From Hyphomicrobium_A sp963745205 (GTDB taxonomy: Bacteria > Pseudomonadota > Alphaproteobacteria > Rhizobiales > Hyphomicrobiaceae), in contig CAVUWX010000010.1 of assembly GCA_963745205.1 (NCBI GenBank), positions 24,936 through 88,935 on the forward strand: DNA of 64,000 nucleotides. Direction: 5' to 3'. Under the pieces are notes generated by a model. It saw only the letters and a list, made by a program, of their open reading frames with translations, made no database searches and was not told the origin of the DNA. Numbering within the stretch: position 1 is the first letter of the stretch; every line of letters starts with the position of its first letter. Shown here one piece after another: positions 8,179-16,823 of the stretch. The position numbers and the translations under genes were made by a program.

Positions 8179-8834
8179 ACCTCATCCTGCTGGGGCCACC
8201 CGGAGCAGGCAAAGGGACGCAAGCCGAGGCGATCACCGAAAAACGCGGTCTCGTTCAGCTTTCCACCGGAGACATGCTGCGTCGGGCCGTGAAGGCCGGT
8301 TCCCCCATCGGGCTCGAGGCGAGCGCGGTTATGGAGGCGGGTGGCCTCGTCTCCGATCAGATCGTCATCAAGATCATCGCGGAGCGCATAGCAGCGCCCG
8401 ATTGCGCCCGCGGCTTCATCCTCGACGGCTTCCCGCGTACGCTGAAGCAGGCCGCCGCTCTCGACGTTCTCTTGGCCTCGCTCGCCAAACAGATCGACGC
8501 GGTCATCGAGCTCAAAGTGAATGACGCGGCCCTCATCGACCGCATTTCGGGACGTTATACATGCGCCAACTGCGGAGCGAGCTACCACGACACCAATTGC
8601 AAACCCAAGGTTGAGGGCGTCTGCGACCGCTGCGGTTCGAAAGACTTCGTCCGCCGCGCAGACGACAACGCCGAGACGGTTAAGAACCGCCTCATGGCCT
8701 ACTACCGCGAGACGGCCCCCTTGATCGGCTACTACTTCGCCAAGGGTAAGCTGCGCACGGTGGACGGAATGGCCGCGATTTCAGAGGTTTCGCGGCAGAT
8801 CGACGGCATTTTGGAGGGCATCAAGGCGCCTTAG
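8175..8834 (+). CDS. adk: Adenylate kinase
   Basis: A 219-residue long-form adenylate kinase interconverting ATP + AMP and 2 ADP. It has the P-loop GPPGAGKGTQAE near residues 7-18, LSTGDMLR for AMP binding, and DGFPRT. The LID domain carries four cysteines (CANC and CDRC, near residues 130-155), so it probably binds a structural zinc, more typical of Gram-positive enzymes but common in alphaproteobacteria. Start overlaps the secY stop. Confidence 0.97.
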   Translation: MNLILLGPPGAGKGTQAEAITEKRGLVQLSTGDMLRRAVKAGSPIGLEASAVMEAGGLVSDQIVIKIIAERIAAPDCARGFILDGFPRTLKQAAALDVLLASLAKQIDAVIELKVNDAALIDRISGRYTCANCGASYHDTNCKPKVEGVCDRCGSKDFVRRADDNAETVKNRLMAYYRETAPLIGYYFAKGKLRTVDGMAAISEVSRQIDGILEGIKAP

Positions 8835-8854
8835 AAAAACCATTATCGGGCCAA

Positions 8855-8883
8855 TTGACGGCTGGTTATGGCTCGGTTACAAC
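8855..8883 (+). promoter_or_regulatory. Candidate sigma-70-type promoter upstream of rpsM
   Basis: TTGACG at 8855-8860 and TACAAC at 8878-8883 are separated by 17 bases, in the 195-base gap between adk and rpsM. It could start an independent alpha-operon transcript (rpsM-rpsK-rpoA-rplQ). This is a motif match only. Confidence 0.4.
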
Positions 8884-9029
8884 ACTCCGTTTTTTAGCGC
8901 ACCTCCGAGGAGTTCCGGCCCGCGGGCAAAACGGGCTGGAAATGGTGCGTTTTTGGCGTGGGATCAGGACGGAAGCTGGCACCACTGGCTTTCCTCTAGC
9001 GGCGGCAATCAGGACTTCAGGAGAGACGT

Positions 9030-9401
9030 GTGGCCCGTATCGCAGGCGTCAACATTCCGACGCAGAAACGCGTCGTCATCGCACTTCAATATATTCATGG
9101 CATCGGTCCAAGGTTTGCGAAGGACATCTGCGCCAAGGTCGGCATTCCGGCGGAGCGCCGGGTGAGCCAGCTCACGGACGCCGAGGTCCTGCAGATCCGT
9201 GAAGCCATCGACCGCGATTACATGGTCGAGGGCGATCTGCGCCGCGAAGTGATCACCAACATCAAACGCCTTATGGACCTTGGCTGCTATCGCGGCCTGC
9301 GCCATCGCAAGGGGCTGCCCGTTCGCGGACAACGCACGCACACCAACGCGCGCACACGCAAGGGCCCGGCCAAGGCGATCGCCGGCAAGAAGAAAGCTTG
9401 A
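9030..9401 (+). CDS. rpsM: 30S ribosomal protein S13
   Basis: A 123-residue S13 of the 30S head that contacts the P-site tRNA and the 50S subunit. GTG start behind CAGGAGAG; begins MARIAGVNIPTQKRVVIALQ. The C-terminal RGLPVRGQRTHTNARTRKG-type tail (here GLPVRGQRTHTNARTRKGPA) is diagnostic. First gene of the alpha segment. Confidence 0.97.
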   Translation: MARIAGVNIPTQKRVVIALQYIHGIGPRFAKDICAKVGIPAERRVSQLTDAEVLQIREAIDRDYMVEGDLRREVITNIKRLMDLGCYRGLRHRKGLPVRGQRTHTNARTRKGPAKAIAGKKKA

Positions 9402-9484
9402 TGGAATTTTTCGGGAGCGGTCGCGAGCCGCTTTCGATCATGCTTGGCGGACCGGCGCGAGCGCGGTCCTGGGAGAGTTGACGA

Positions 9485-9889
9485 ATGGCTAAAGAGCAAG
9501 TTGCGCCGCGCACCAGCAAGGTGCGCCGTCGCGAGAAGAAGAACATCACTTCGGGCGTGGCGCACGTCAATGCCTCGTTCAACAATACGATGATCACCAT
9601 CACGGATGCGCAAGGCAACACCATCGCCTGGTCGTCGTCAGGCACCAAGGGCTTCAAGGGTTCGCGCAAGTCGACGCCCTATGCCGCCCAGGTCGCGGCT
9701 GAGGACGCCGGCAAGAAGGCGATGGAGCACGGCATGAAAATCCTCGAGGTCGAGGTCTGCGGGCCGGGTTCGGGCCGCGAATCGGCGCTGCGCGCGCTGC
9801 AGTCCGTCGGGTTCCAGATCACCTCCATCCGCGACGTGACCCCTATCCCGCACAACGGCTGCCGGCCCCGCAAACGCCGGCGCGTCTAA
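9485..9889 (+). CDS. rpsK: 30S ribosomal protein S11
   Basis: A 134-residue S11 of the 30S platform. GVAHVNASFNNTMITITD and the C-terminal SIRDVTPIPHNGCRPRKRRR are hallmark sequences. The N-terminal ~20 residues are Lys/Arg-rich (KVRRREKKN). It lies 83 bases after rpsM and 117 before rpoA. Confidence 0.97.
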   Translation: MAKEQVAPRTSKVRRREKKNITSGVAHVNASFNNTMITITDAQGNTIAWSSSGTKGFKGSRKSTPYAAQVAAEDAGKKAMEHGMKILEVEVCGPGSGRESALRALQSVGFQITSIRDVTPIPHNGCRPRKRRRV

Positions 9890-10006
9890 CGAAGGGCGCC
9901 GGCTTGGCCGGCGCGCGGCGGTCGCGCATTGTCGGCCGCCTTGAACCCAATCTGGTGCGCCTGTGCCGCTGTCGGGGTGCAGGCATCACGCTAAGCGAGG
10001 CTCCCC

Positions 10007-11032
10007 GTGGTGAATGTTCTGCAAAAGAACTGGCAAGATCTGATCAAGCCCGGCAAGCTCGAGGTGACCTCGGGCCGCGACCGCAGCAAGGTGGCGACCG
10101 TCGTCGCCGAACCGCTCGAGCGCGGCTTCGGCATGACGCTCGGCAATGCGCTGCGCCGGGTGCTGCTGTCGTCGCTGCAGGGCGCCGCCATCAAGACCGT
10201 GCAGATCGACGGCGTGCTGCACGAGTTCTCCTCGATCCCGAGCGTGCGCGAGGATGTGACCAACATCATCCTCAACATCAAGGAGATCGCGCTGCGTATT
10301 CACTCTGAAGGCGTGAAGCGCATGGTGCTCAAGAAGGAAGGCGGCGGCCCGGCCCGCGCCAAGGACATCGAGGCGGGCTCCGACGTCGAGATCCTGAACC
10401 CCGAGCACGTCATCTGCACCCTCGACCAGGGCGCCTCCATCCGCATGGAGTTCACCGCCGACATCGGCAAGGGCTACGTGCCCTCGGACCGCAACCGGCC
10501 CGAGGATGCGCCCATCGGCCTCATTCCCGTGGACAGCCTCTACAGCCCGGTCAAGAAGGTCTCCTACAAGGTCGAGAACACGCGCGAAGGCCAGATCCTC
10601 GACTACGACAAGCTGACGATGACGGTCGAGACCGATGGCTCGTTGAAGCCCGAGGATGCCGTGGCGCTTGCCGCCCGTATCCTGCAGGACCAGCTCGCCG
10701 TGTTCATCAACTTCGACGAGCCGACCAAGGCCGTCGAGGAGGCCCGCCACCCGGAGCTCGCCTTCAATGCGGCACTGCTCAAGAAGGTCGACGAGCTCGA
10801 GCTGTCGGTACGCTCCGCGAACTGCCTGAAGAACGACAACATCGTCTATATCGGCGACCTCATCCAGAAGACCGAGGCCGAGATGCTGCGCACGCCGAAC
10901 TTCGGGCGCAAGTCGCTGAACGAGATCAAGGAGGTTCTGGCCTCCATGGGCCTGCACCTCGGCATGGAAGTGCCCAACTGGCCGCCCGACAACATCGAGG
11001 AGCTGGCCAAGCGCTTCGAGGATCAGTATTGA
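10007..11032 (+). CDS. rpoA: RNA polymerase alpha subunit
   Basis: A 341-residue alpha subunit. The N-terminal domain, which dimerises and nucleates core assembly, is recognised by ERGFGMTLGNALRRVLLSSL. The C-terminal domain, which binds UP elements and activators, is recognised by NFGRKSLNEIKEVLASMGLH. Two consecutive GTG codons can serve as start (MVNVLQKNWQDLIKPGKLEV). Standard alpha-operon position. Confidence 0.98.
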   Translation: MVNVLQKNWQDLIKPGKLEVTSGRDRSKVATVVAEPLERGFGMTLGNALRRVLLSSLQGAAIKTVQIDGVLHEFSSIPSVREDVTNIILNIKEIALRIHSEGVKRMVLKKEGGGPARAKDIEAGSDVEILNPEHVICTLDQGASIRMEFTADIGKGYVPSDRNRPEDAPIGLIPVDSLYSPVKKVSYKVENTREGQILDYDKLTMTVETDGSLKPEDAVALAARILQDQLAVFINFDEPTKAVEEARHPELAFNAALLKKVDELELSVRSANCLKNDNIVYIGDLIQKTEAEMLRTPNFGRKSLNEIKEVLASMGLHLGMEVPNWPPDNIEELAKRFEDQY

Positions 11033-11133
11033 GACGACGTGAGATCTTGAAGTCGAGCTGGCGATTTCACTATTTCACGACCCAACAAAGCGAGGCCGTA
11101 GAACCTCGTCATTCGACAACGGAAGGGTAAGAC

Positions 11134-11560
11134 ATGCGACACAAGAAACTGGGGCGGCGCTTCAGCCGCGACAGCGGGCATCGCCAGGCCATGTTCTCCA
11201 ACATGGCAGCGGCCCTCATCCGTCACGAGCAGATCGTGACGACGCTGCCCAAGGCCAAAGACCTGAAGCGCGTGATCGACAAGTATATCACGCTCGCAAA
11301 GCGCGGAGATCTGAACTCGCGGCGCCTCGCCGCCAGCAGGCTGCGCGACGAGGACATGGTCAAGAAGCTCTTCGACACGCTGGCGCCCCGCTACAAGAAC
11401 CGCGCGGGCGGCTACTCGCGCGTGCGTGAAGGCCGGCTTCCGCTACGGCGACAGCGCACCCCGCGCGGTGATCGAGCTCGTAGACCGCGATACCTCCGTC
11501 AAGGGCAAGGAGGACCGCGAGCGGCACGAGGCGGCGCAGGCGGAGAAGGCGGAGGCCTGA
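11134..11560 (+). CDS. rplQ: 50S ribosomal protein L17, apparent frameshift
   Basis: L17 lies near the tunnel exit. Residues 1-~97 are canonical (MRHKKLGRRFSRDSGHRQAM ... PRYKNRAGGYSRV). At about position 11424 the frame changes: the initial frame turns Arg/Gly-rich and runs to 11640, while the next frame continues normally with KAGFRYGDSAPRAVIELVDR and ends at the TGA 11558-11560. One extra base around CGTGCGTGAAG explains it. L17 is essential in studied bacteria, so a sequence error is more likely than a real lesion. Confidence 0.9.
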
Positions 11561-11912
11561 GCGGCCGTTCGCGTTCGTCGGGCTTGAAGCGCGCCGGGCA
11601 GGTTCTGCAGGCCGTTGCCGGCGTAGTGAAGGCGCCGTAAAGCTCCCACCAGAGCTCGGCCCCGCTGAGCCTCGTCTACGGGTTCTGGGCGCTCCATGCC
11701 CCGCACGACGGAGCAGATCCTTGCAACCGTGTTGCGGGGGAGGCCGAGGACGCGGGCTCTCTCGCTGCTGAACAACAATTGGGAAACTAAGCTCACCCGC
11801 GCCCCACACTGGTTCTGGCGCTCTCCGGGCCGGGACGATAATGGTCTGTCGCGACCGCGGGCGGGCAGGCGTCCCTATATAAAGCGCGGCGCGACGATGA
11901 AAGGGAGAGCTG
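11561..11912. other. Intergenic gap after the ribosomal block
   Basis: About 350 bases between the true rplQ stop and the next gene. Short open stretches exist on both strands, but none has a recognisable domain, and no convincing terminator hairpin with a T-run was found. Nothing else is supported. Confidence 0.5.
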
Positions 11913-12941
11913 ATGCCCACTGCGAAGGTTCTGGTCACGGGTGCGTCCGGCTTCATCGCTAAGCATTGCATCGCCGAGCTTCTGCGGAACGATTTTTCCG
12001 TGGGGGGCACGTTGCGCGACATGAGCCGCGCCGATGCGGTGCGCAAGAGCATCGGCCGGGCCGGCGCCGATGCGAGCGGCGTGGACTTCGTCTCGGCCGA
12101 CCTGTTGCGCGATGACGGCTGGCAACAGGCCATGCAGGGCTGCACCTATGTGCTGCACGTCGCCTCTCCGTTCCCGCTACTGGAGCCGCGCAACCCCGAC
12201 GATCTGATCAGGCCTGCGCGCGAGGGTGTGCTCCGCGTGCTCAAGGCCGCGACGCAAGCCGGCATCAAGCGCGTCGTCATGACCTCATCGGTCGTCTCGG
12301 TCACGCTGCCGTGGCCGGAGGCGCCGCCGGGGCAGGTGTTCACGGAAGCCGACTGGACGAACCCCAAACGGCCAGACCTCACCACCTACATCGTATCCAA
12401 GACGCTCGCCGAGCGCGCCGCGTGGGACTTCGTGAAAGCTGAACCGCGCGCCCCCCAACTCGCAGCGGTCAATCCGGCAATCGTGCTGGGCCCGGCGACG
12501 GATGCCGACATATCTTCCTCGCACGAGGTGATCAAGCTGATGGCGAAAGGCGCCTATCCGGCGGCGCCGAAGGTCGGCTTCCCCATCAGCGACGTGCGCG
12601 ACGTGGCGGCGACGCACGTCCTGGCGATGACCAAGCCGGAAGCGGGCGGCAAGCGCTTCCTCACCGCCAACGGCTTCATGCGTTTGATCGAGGTGGGACG
12701 GCTCGTGGCCGAGGCCCTTCCCGATCTACAGGGCGAGGTTCCGCACCGCGAGCTTCCCGATTGGCTGGTTCGCGCCGCGGCACTGTTCGACAAGCGGCTC
12801 AAGGCCGTAATCCCCGACCTCGGGCATCCGCGCCCCATATCCAACGCGCAGGCCCGAAGCGTGCTCGGACAGTCGTTCCGCTCGGCGCCGGAAGCCGTCA
12901 AATCGGCGGCGTTGAGCCTGCGCGAGCTGGGTGTGATCTGA
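11913..12941 (+). CDS. NAD(P)-dependent extended SDR, dihydroflavonol-reductase-like
   Basis: A 342-residue Rossmann-fold protein. The nucleotide-binding glycine motif TGASGFIAKH lies at residues 9-18, the catalytic pair YIVSK at Y159/K163, and the active-site Ser/Thr in MTSSVVSV near residue 125. The overall layout (HVASPFP, NPAIVLGP, ISDVRDVAATHVLAM) matches the dihydroflavonol 4-reductase/aldehyde-reductase group, which reduces aldehydes or ketones; the natural substrate cannot be read from sequence. It stands alone, with an AGGGAGAG ribosome-binding site. Confidence 0.85.
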   Translation: MPTAKVLVTGASGFIAKHCIAELLRNDFSVGGTLRDMSRADAVRKSIGRAGADASGVDFVSADLLRDDGWQQAMQGCTYVLHVASPFPLLEPRNPDDLIRPAREGVLRVLKAATQAGIKRVVMTSSVVSVTLPWPEAPPGQVFTEADWTNPKRPDLTTYIVSKTLAERAAWDFVKAEPRAPQLAAVNPAIVLGPATDADISSSHEVIKLMAKGAYPAAPKVGFPISDVRDVAATHVLAMTKPEAGGKRFLTANGFMRLIEVGRLVAEALPDLQGEVPHRELPDWLVRAAALFDKRLKAVIPDLGHPRPISNAQARSVLGQSFRSAPEAVKSAALSLRELGVI

Positions 12942-13103
12942 CCGCAGCAACCAGGCTTCTCCCGACCCGAGAACGGTGCCGCGGGCGCTTTGCCACACTT
13001 TTCCCATGGGCCCGCGACTGAGGCTTTCTCCGGCCTGTCGCCTGCCGTATAGAGGGCGCACGACGTGCGTCGTGCTGCTGCTTTCCCGCTGGAACGTTGC
13101 AAA

Positions 13104-14531
13104 ATGATGATCCGCCATAAGGCTCGCTTTGTCGCGCGCATAGGGTTCGCCGCTGTCGGCTGCGCCTGCTTGGCCGCCTCGCACGTCGACGCCCAGGCCC
13201 AGCAGCGTGAGCCGCCACCCTCGCGCGAGGCGCTGCTCTATTCGTACTCGCCGATCGTGCGCAAGGCGGCCCCCGCCGTGGTCAACGTCTACGTGCGCTC
13301 TCACGTTCAGACGATCGACTCGCCCTTTGCCAACGACCCGATCTTCCGCATGTTCGGCCAGGGCTTCGGCATTCCCCGTGAGCGCGTGCAAAGCTCGCTC
13401 GGCTCCGGCGTCATCATCAGCGCCGAGGGCGTCATCGTGACCAATACGCACGTGGTCAAGGGCGGCACCGACACGCAGATCCGCGTGGCGCTGGCGGATA
13501 AGCGCGAGTTCGACGCTAAGGTCGTCACCCAGGACGATCGGACGGACCTCGCGGTCTTGAAGATCGAGAGCCACGAAGGCGCCTTCCCGTTCCTCGAGTT
13601 CTCCAACTCCGACCAGATCGAGGTGGGCGACGTCGTTCTCGCCATCGGCAACCCGTTCGGCGTCGGCCAGACCGTGACGAGCGGCATTATCTCGGCGCTG
13701 ACGCGGACGGAGATGGCGCAGTCGGACACGCAGGTGTTCCTGCAGACGGACGCCGCGATCAACCCCGGCAACTCGGGCGGCGCCCTCGTCGACATGCAAG
13801 GCAAGCTCGTCGGCATCAACACGATGATCTTCTCGCAGACGGGCGGCTCCGTCGGCATCGGCTTTGCCATACCGTCGAACCTCGTGCGCCTCGTCGCCGA
13901 CAACGCCATCGCGGGCCGCAAGATCGAGCGGCCGTGGCTCGGGGCGCAGATCGAGACCGTCACTCGCGAGATGGCGGCGAACCTCGGCATCGAGCGAATT
14001 TCAGGCGCGGTCGTAAAGGCCCTTTCGAATAGCGGCCCGGCGGCGAAGGCGGGCCTCCAACTCGGCGACGTGATCGTCAACGTCGACGGTTTCGAGGTGG
14101 GCGACGCGCATTCCGTGCACTACCGCCTAACGACTAAGGGCATCGGCAACACCAGCAGGCTCGGCGTCATCCGCAAGAAGCAGCCCACCCAGATCGACAT
14201 AGCGCTTGTGTCCGCGCCCAAGCCCGGAAAGGACGACGTGCGCAATCTCTCCGGCAACAGCCCCTTCGACGGCGCGCGCGTGTCAAACATCCTGCCCAGC
14301 GTCGCCGATGAGTTCAGCCTGCAAGAGAGCGACGGTGTCGTGATCGTCGCCGTGCGCAAAGACGGCGTGGCCGCGCGTCTGTTCCAGCCGGGCGACATCG
14401 TCTTGCAGGTCGGCAACACCAAGATCACTGACGTCGTTGCCCTCGACGAGATCACGCGCGCTCCGCAACGCGCCTGGAACGTCGTTATCAAGCGCGGTGA
14501 CCGCGTGCTGCAACTTCAATTGTCCGGATAA
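13104..14531 (+). CDS. Periplasmic Deg/HtrA-family serine protease
   Basis: A ~475-residue trypsin-fold protease for envelope protein quality control. An N-terminal signal peptide ends near HVDAQAQ. The triad is readable as His in VTNTHVVKG, Asp in DDRTDLAVLK and Ser in INPGNSGGALVD (about residues 116, 148 and 224 from this start). Two PDZ domains follow, the first with GPAAKAGLQLGDVIVNVDG and the second with DGVAARLFQPGDIVLQVG. An ATG 39 bases upstream is an alternative start. It lies 6 bases before rarA, as in related alphaproteobacteria. Confidence 0.92.
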   Translation: MMIRHKARFVARIGFAAVGCACLAASHVDAQAQQREPPPSREALLYSYSPIVRKAAPAVVNVYVRSHVQTIDSPFANDPIFRMFGQGFGIPRERVQSSLGSGVIISAEGVIVTNTHVVKGGTDTQIRVALADKREFDAKVVTQDDRTDLAVLKIESHEGAFPFLEFSNSDQIEVGDVVLAIGNPFGVGQTVTSGIISALTRTEMAQSDTQVFLQTDAAINPGNSGGALVDMQGKLVGINTMIFSQTGGSVGIGFAIPSNLVRLVADNAIAGRKIERPWLGAQIETVTREMAANLGIERISGAVVKALSNSGPAAKAGLQLGDVIVNVDGFEVGDAHSVHYRLTTKGIGNTSRLGVIRKKQPTQIDIALVSAPKPGKDDVRNLSGNSPFDGARVSNILPSVADEFSLQESDGVVIVAVRKDGVAARLFQPGDIVLQVGNTKITDVVALDEITRAPQRAWNVVIKRGDRVLQLQLSG

Positions 14532-14537
14532 GCGGTA

Positions 14538-15857
14538 GTGGCCACGCTGTTTGAAGCCGCCGGCCTGGAGAAGGGCGCGCCTCGCCCGCTCGCTGACCGG
14601 CTGCGGCCCACGAAGCTCGCCGAGGTCGTGGGGCAGGAGCAACTCGTTGGCCCCGAGGGCACGCTGACGCGCATGCTGGCGAGCGGCCGGCTGCCGAGCC
14701 TCATCCTGTGGGGTCCGCCCGGCTCCGGCAAGACCACGGTCGCGCGCCTCCTCGCCAACGAGACGAAGCTCGAGTTCGAGCAGCTCTCCGCGATCTTTTC
14801 CGGCGTGCAGGACCTGCGCAAAGCCTTCGACCGCGCGAAAGCGCGCCGCGAGCAGGGCCGCGGCACGCTCCTCTTCATCGACGAGATCCATCGCTTCAAC
14901 CGCGCCCAGCAAGACAGCTTCCTGCCGCACATGGAGGACGGGACCATCACGCTCGTCGGCGCGACGACGGAGAACCCGTCCTTCGAGCTCAACGGCGCGT
15001 TGTTGAGCCGCGCCTCCGTGCTCGTGTTCAACCGGCTCGACGAAGCGGCCCTGGGGGAGCTGCTTGATCGTGCCGAGCGGGCCGAGAAGCGGCCGTTGCC
15101 GCTGGATAAGGATGCCCGCGAGGCCATTGTCGCGCTCGCCGACGGCGACGGGCGCGCGGTGATCAATCTCGCGGACGAGGTGTTCGCCGCAGTCAAGCCG
15201 GGGGCGGCTTCGCTCGACCGCCAGGCGCTCACTACGCTCGTGCAGCGCCGCGCGCCGCTCTACGACAAGTCGCGCGAGGGTCACTACAACCTCATCAGCG
15301 CGCTGCACAAGTCGGTGCGCGGCTCCGATCCCGACGCCGCCCTTTACTGGCTTGCGCGCATGCTCGATGGCGGCGAGGATCCCCTCTACCTCGCGCGCCG
15401 GCTCGTGCGCATGGCAATCGAGGACATCGGCCTCGCAGACCCCAACGCGGTCATGCAGGCGATCGCGGCGAAGGACGTGTACGACTTCCTCGGCAGCCCC
15501 GAGGGCGAGCTGGCGCTGGCGCAGGTCACGATCTATTTGGCGACGGCGCCCAAATCGAATGCCGGGTACATGGCCTACAACGCGTCAGTGCGCGCGGCGA
15601 AGGAGCACGGCAGCCTGATGCCGCCGAAGATCATCCTCAATGCGCCGACGAAGCTCATGAAACAGGAAGGCTACGGCGCGGGCTACGCCTACGACCACTC
15701 CGCCGAGGAGGCGTTCTCGGGCCAGAACTATTTTCCCGACGAGATGACGGAGCGGCCGCAGTTCTACGATCCGCCAGGCCGCGGTTTCGAAGCTGAGATC
15801 AAAAAGCGGCTCGAGCATTGGGCCAAGCTGCGTCGCGAGCGCGGCGGCAAGCGCTAG
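14538..15857 (+). CDS. rarA: Replication-associated recombination ATPase RarA (MgsA)
   Basis: A 439-residue AAA+ ATPase of the RarA/WRNIP1 family, which acts at stalled forks with SSB. Walker A is GPPGSGKTT (~residue 57), Walker B LLFIDEIHRFN, and sensor 1 VGATTENPSF. The C-terminal clamp-loader-like and tetramerisation region (KSVRGSDPDAALYWLARML, GYAYDHS, NYFPDEM) is complete. GTG start six bases after the protease stop, suggesting co-transcription. Confidence 0.95.
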   Translation: MATLFEAAGLEKGAPRPLADRLRPTKLAEVVGQEQLVGPEGTLTRMLASGRLPSLILWGPPGSGKTTVARLLANETKLEFEQLSAIFSGVQDLRKAFDRAKARREQGRGTLLFIDEIHRFNRAQQDSFLPHMEDGTITLVGATTENPSFELNGALLSRASVLVFNRLDEAALGELLDRAERAEKRPLPLDKDAREAIVALADGDGRAVINLADEVFAAVKPGAASLDRQALTTLVQRRAPLYDKSREGHYNLISALHKSVRGSDPDAALYWLARMLDGGEDPLYLARRLVRMAIEDIGLADPNAVMQAIAAKDVYDFLGSPEGELALAQVTIYLATAPKSNAGYMAYNASVRAAKEHGSLMPPKIILNAPTKLMKQEGYGAGYAYDHSAEEAFSGQNYFPDEMTERPQFYDPPGRGFEAEIKKRLEHWAKLRRERGGKR

Positions 15858-15946
15858 CGCGTTTGCGGGGCGTTCGCGCAGATTGCCGCGCCCGGGCCGT
15901 CGCCCCTATACTGGCGGGGCTGCGGGCGGCGATGCGAAGGGGTGCG

Positions 15947-16492
15947 ATGGTCAAGTTCGTCGATCTGTGGCGCGGGCATCCGATCAACGAGTCTGTGACC
16001 ACGCCGTGCATCGCGCCCCACGATTTGACGAACCTTGAGGGCGAGCACGTCCCGCTCGGATTTCCGGTGTTCCACAACCAGTGCGCAATCCGCATGGGTG
16101 TCGCGCTGCGCCGCGCAGGGGTGCCGGAAGGCGCGCTTGGAGGCTGCTCGACCTGCTCGGTGCATCCGAGCTCAGACATGCATTTCATCAACGCCAGCCA
16201 GCTTGCCAACTCGCTCGCGCATGCGAGCATCCCCGGCCTCGGCACGGTCGAGAAGATCACCGGTACGGAGGCCGCCCACTACTATCCGAAGCTGTTCGGG
16301 CGCACCGGCATCGTCTACTTCCAGGACTACTGGAAGCGCACCACCGACAGCGGGCGCGCGACCGGCGACCACATCGACGTGTGGAACGGCTACCGTTCCT
16401 CGGCCAAGTGGCTGCTCGAGTGGTTCTCGTGGCTCGGCTACTATTCGAACTACGCGAATGCGGGAGAGATTTGGTTCTGGGAAGTGAAGTGA
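15947..16492 (+). CDS. Tae4-like peptidoglycan amidase (NlpC/P60-type fold)
   Basis: A 181-residue protein resembling T6SS amidase effector 4. NQCAIRMGVALRRAG places a catalytic Cys at residue 46, in the position of the NACPIRMS-type motif of Tae4. RATGDHIDVWNG supplies His142 and Asp144, matching the GHVxLWNG motif. Tae4 enzymes cut the D-Glu-mDAP bond of peptidoglycan stems. There is no signal peptide, and no T6SS genes are in view. The ATG beginning MVKFVDLWRG is preferred because residues encoded upstream overlap rarA and are unlike the family. A small membrane protein follows. Confidence 0.65.
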   Translation: MVKFVDLWRGHPINESVTTPCIAPHDLTNLEGEHVPLGFPVFHNQCAIRMGVALRRAGVPEGALGGCSTCSVHPSSDMHFINASQLANSLAHASIPGLGTVEKITGTEAAHYYPKLFGRTGIVYFQDYWKRTTDSGRATGDHIDVWNGYRSSAKWLLEWFSWLGYYSNYANAGEIWFWEVK

Positions 16493-16521
16493 GCGGCGCT
16501 GCTGCGCCCGGGGGAGTTGGG

Positions 16522-16746
16522 ATGCGCTACGTCGTTGCCATGGTCTTCGCCATCGTCGTTGCGGGGCTCACCACCGTGTTCTTGAGCTCGCACGTCGCCG
16601 ACTGGGTCGTGTCGCATCAGAAGTTCGACAGCTCCGATGACGCTGAGAACCTGCACATGCTGACCTTCATGGCGACCAACGTGGCGGGCCTGCTGGTCGG
16701 CTGGCTCGTCGGTTGGACCATAGCCGGCGGCCGGCAGCCCACCTGA
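16522..16746 (+). CDS. Small two-helix membrane protein
   Basis: A 74-residue protein with a ribosome-binding site GGGGGAG before the ATG. Two hydrophobic segments are clear: residues ~4-23 (VVAMVFAIVVAGLTTVFL) and ~50-68 (ATNVAGLLVGWLVGWTIAG). A polar segment, HQKFDSSDDAENLH, lies between them. No family is recognised. It begins 29 bases after the Tae4-like gene, so it is probably in the same transcript; a protective (immunity-like) role is only a positional guess. Confidence 0.6.
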   Translation: MRYVVAMVFAIVVAGLTTVFLSSHVADWVVSHQKFDSSDDAENLHMLTFMATNVAGLLVGWLVGWTIAGGRQPT

Positions 16747-16823
16747 TCCGTTTACCGTTTGCTCCGACAAGGCCTCGTCCGGCGCTCTTTACAGCGCGCC
16801 CCCCCAGAGCGTAGGCCATCCTC

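Noticed and set aside
11405..11560. Programmed ribosomal frameshift in rplQ
   Set aside because: No slippery sequence or downstream structure was recognised, and similar one-base breaks occur in unrelated genes.
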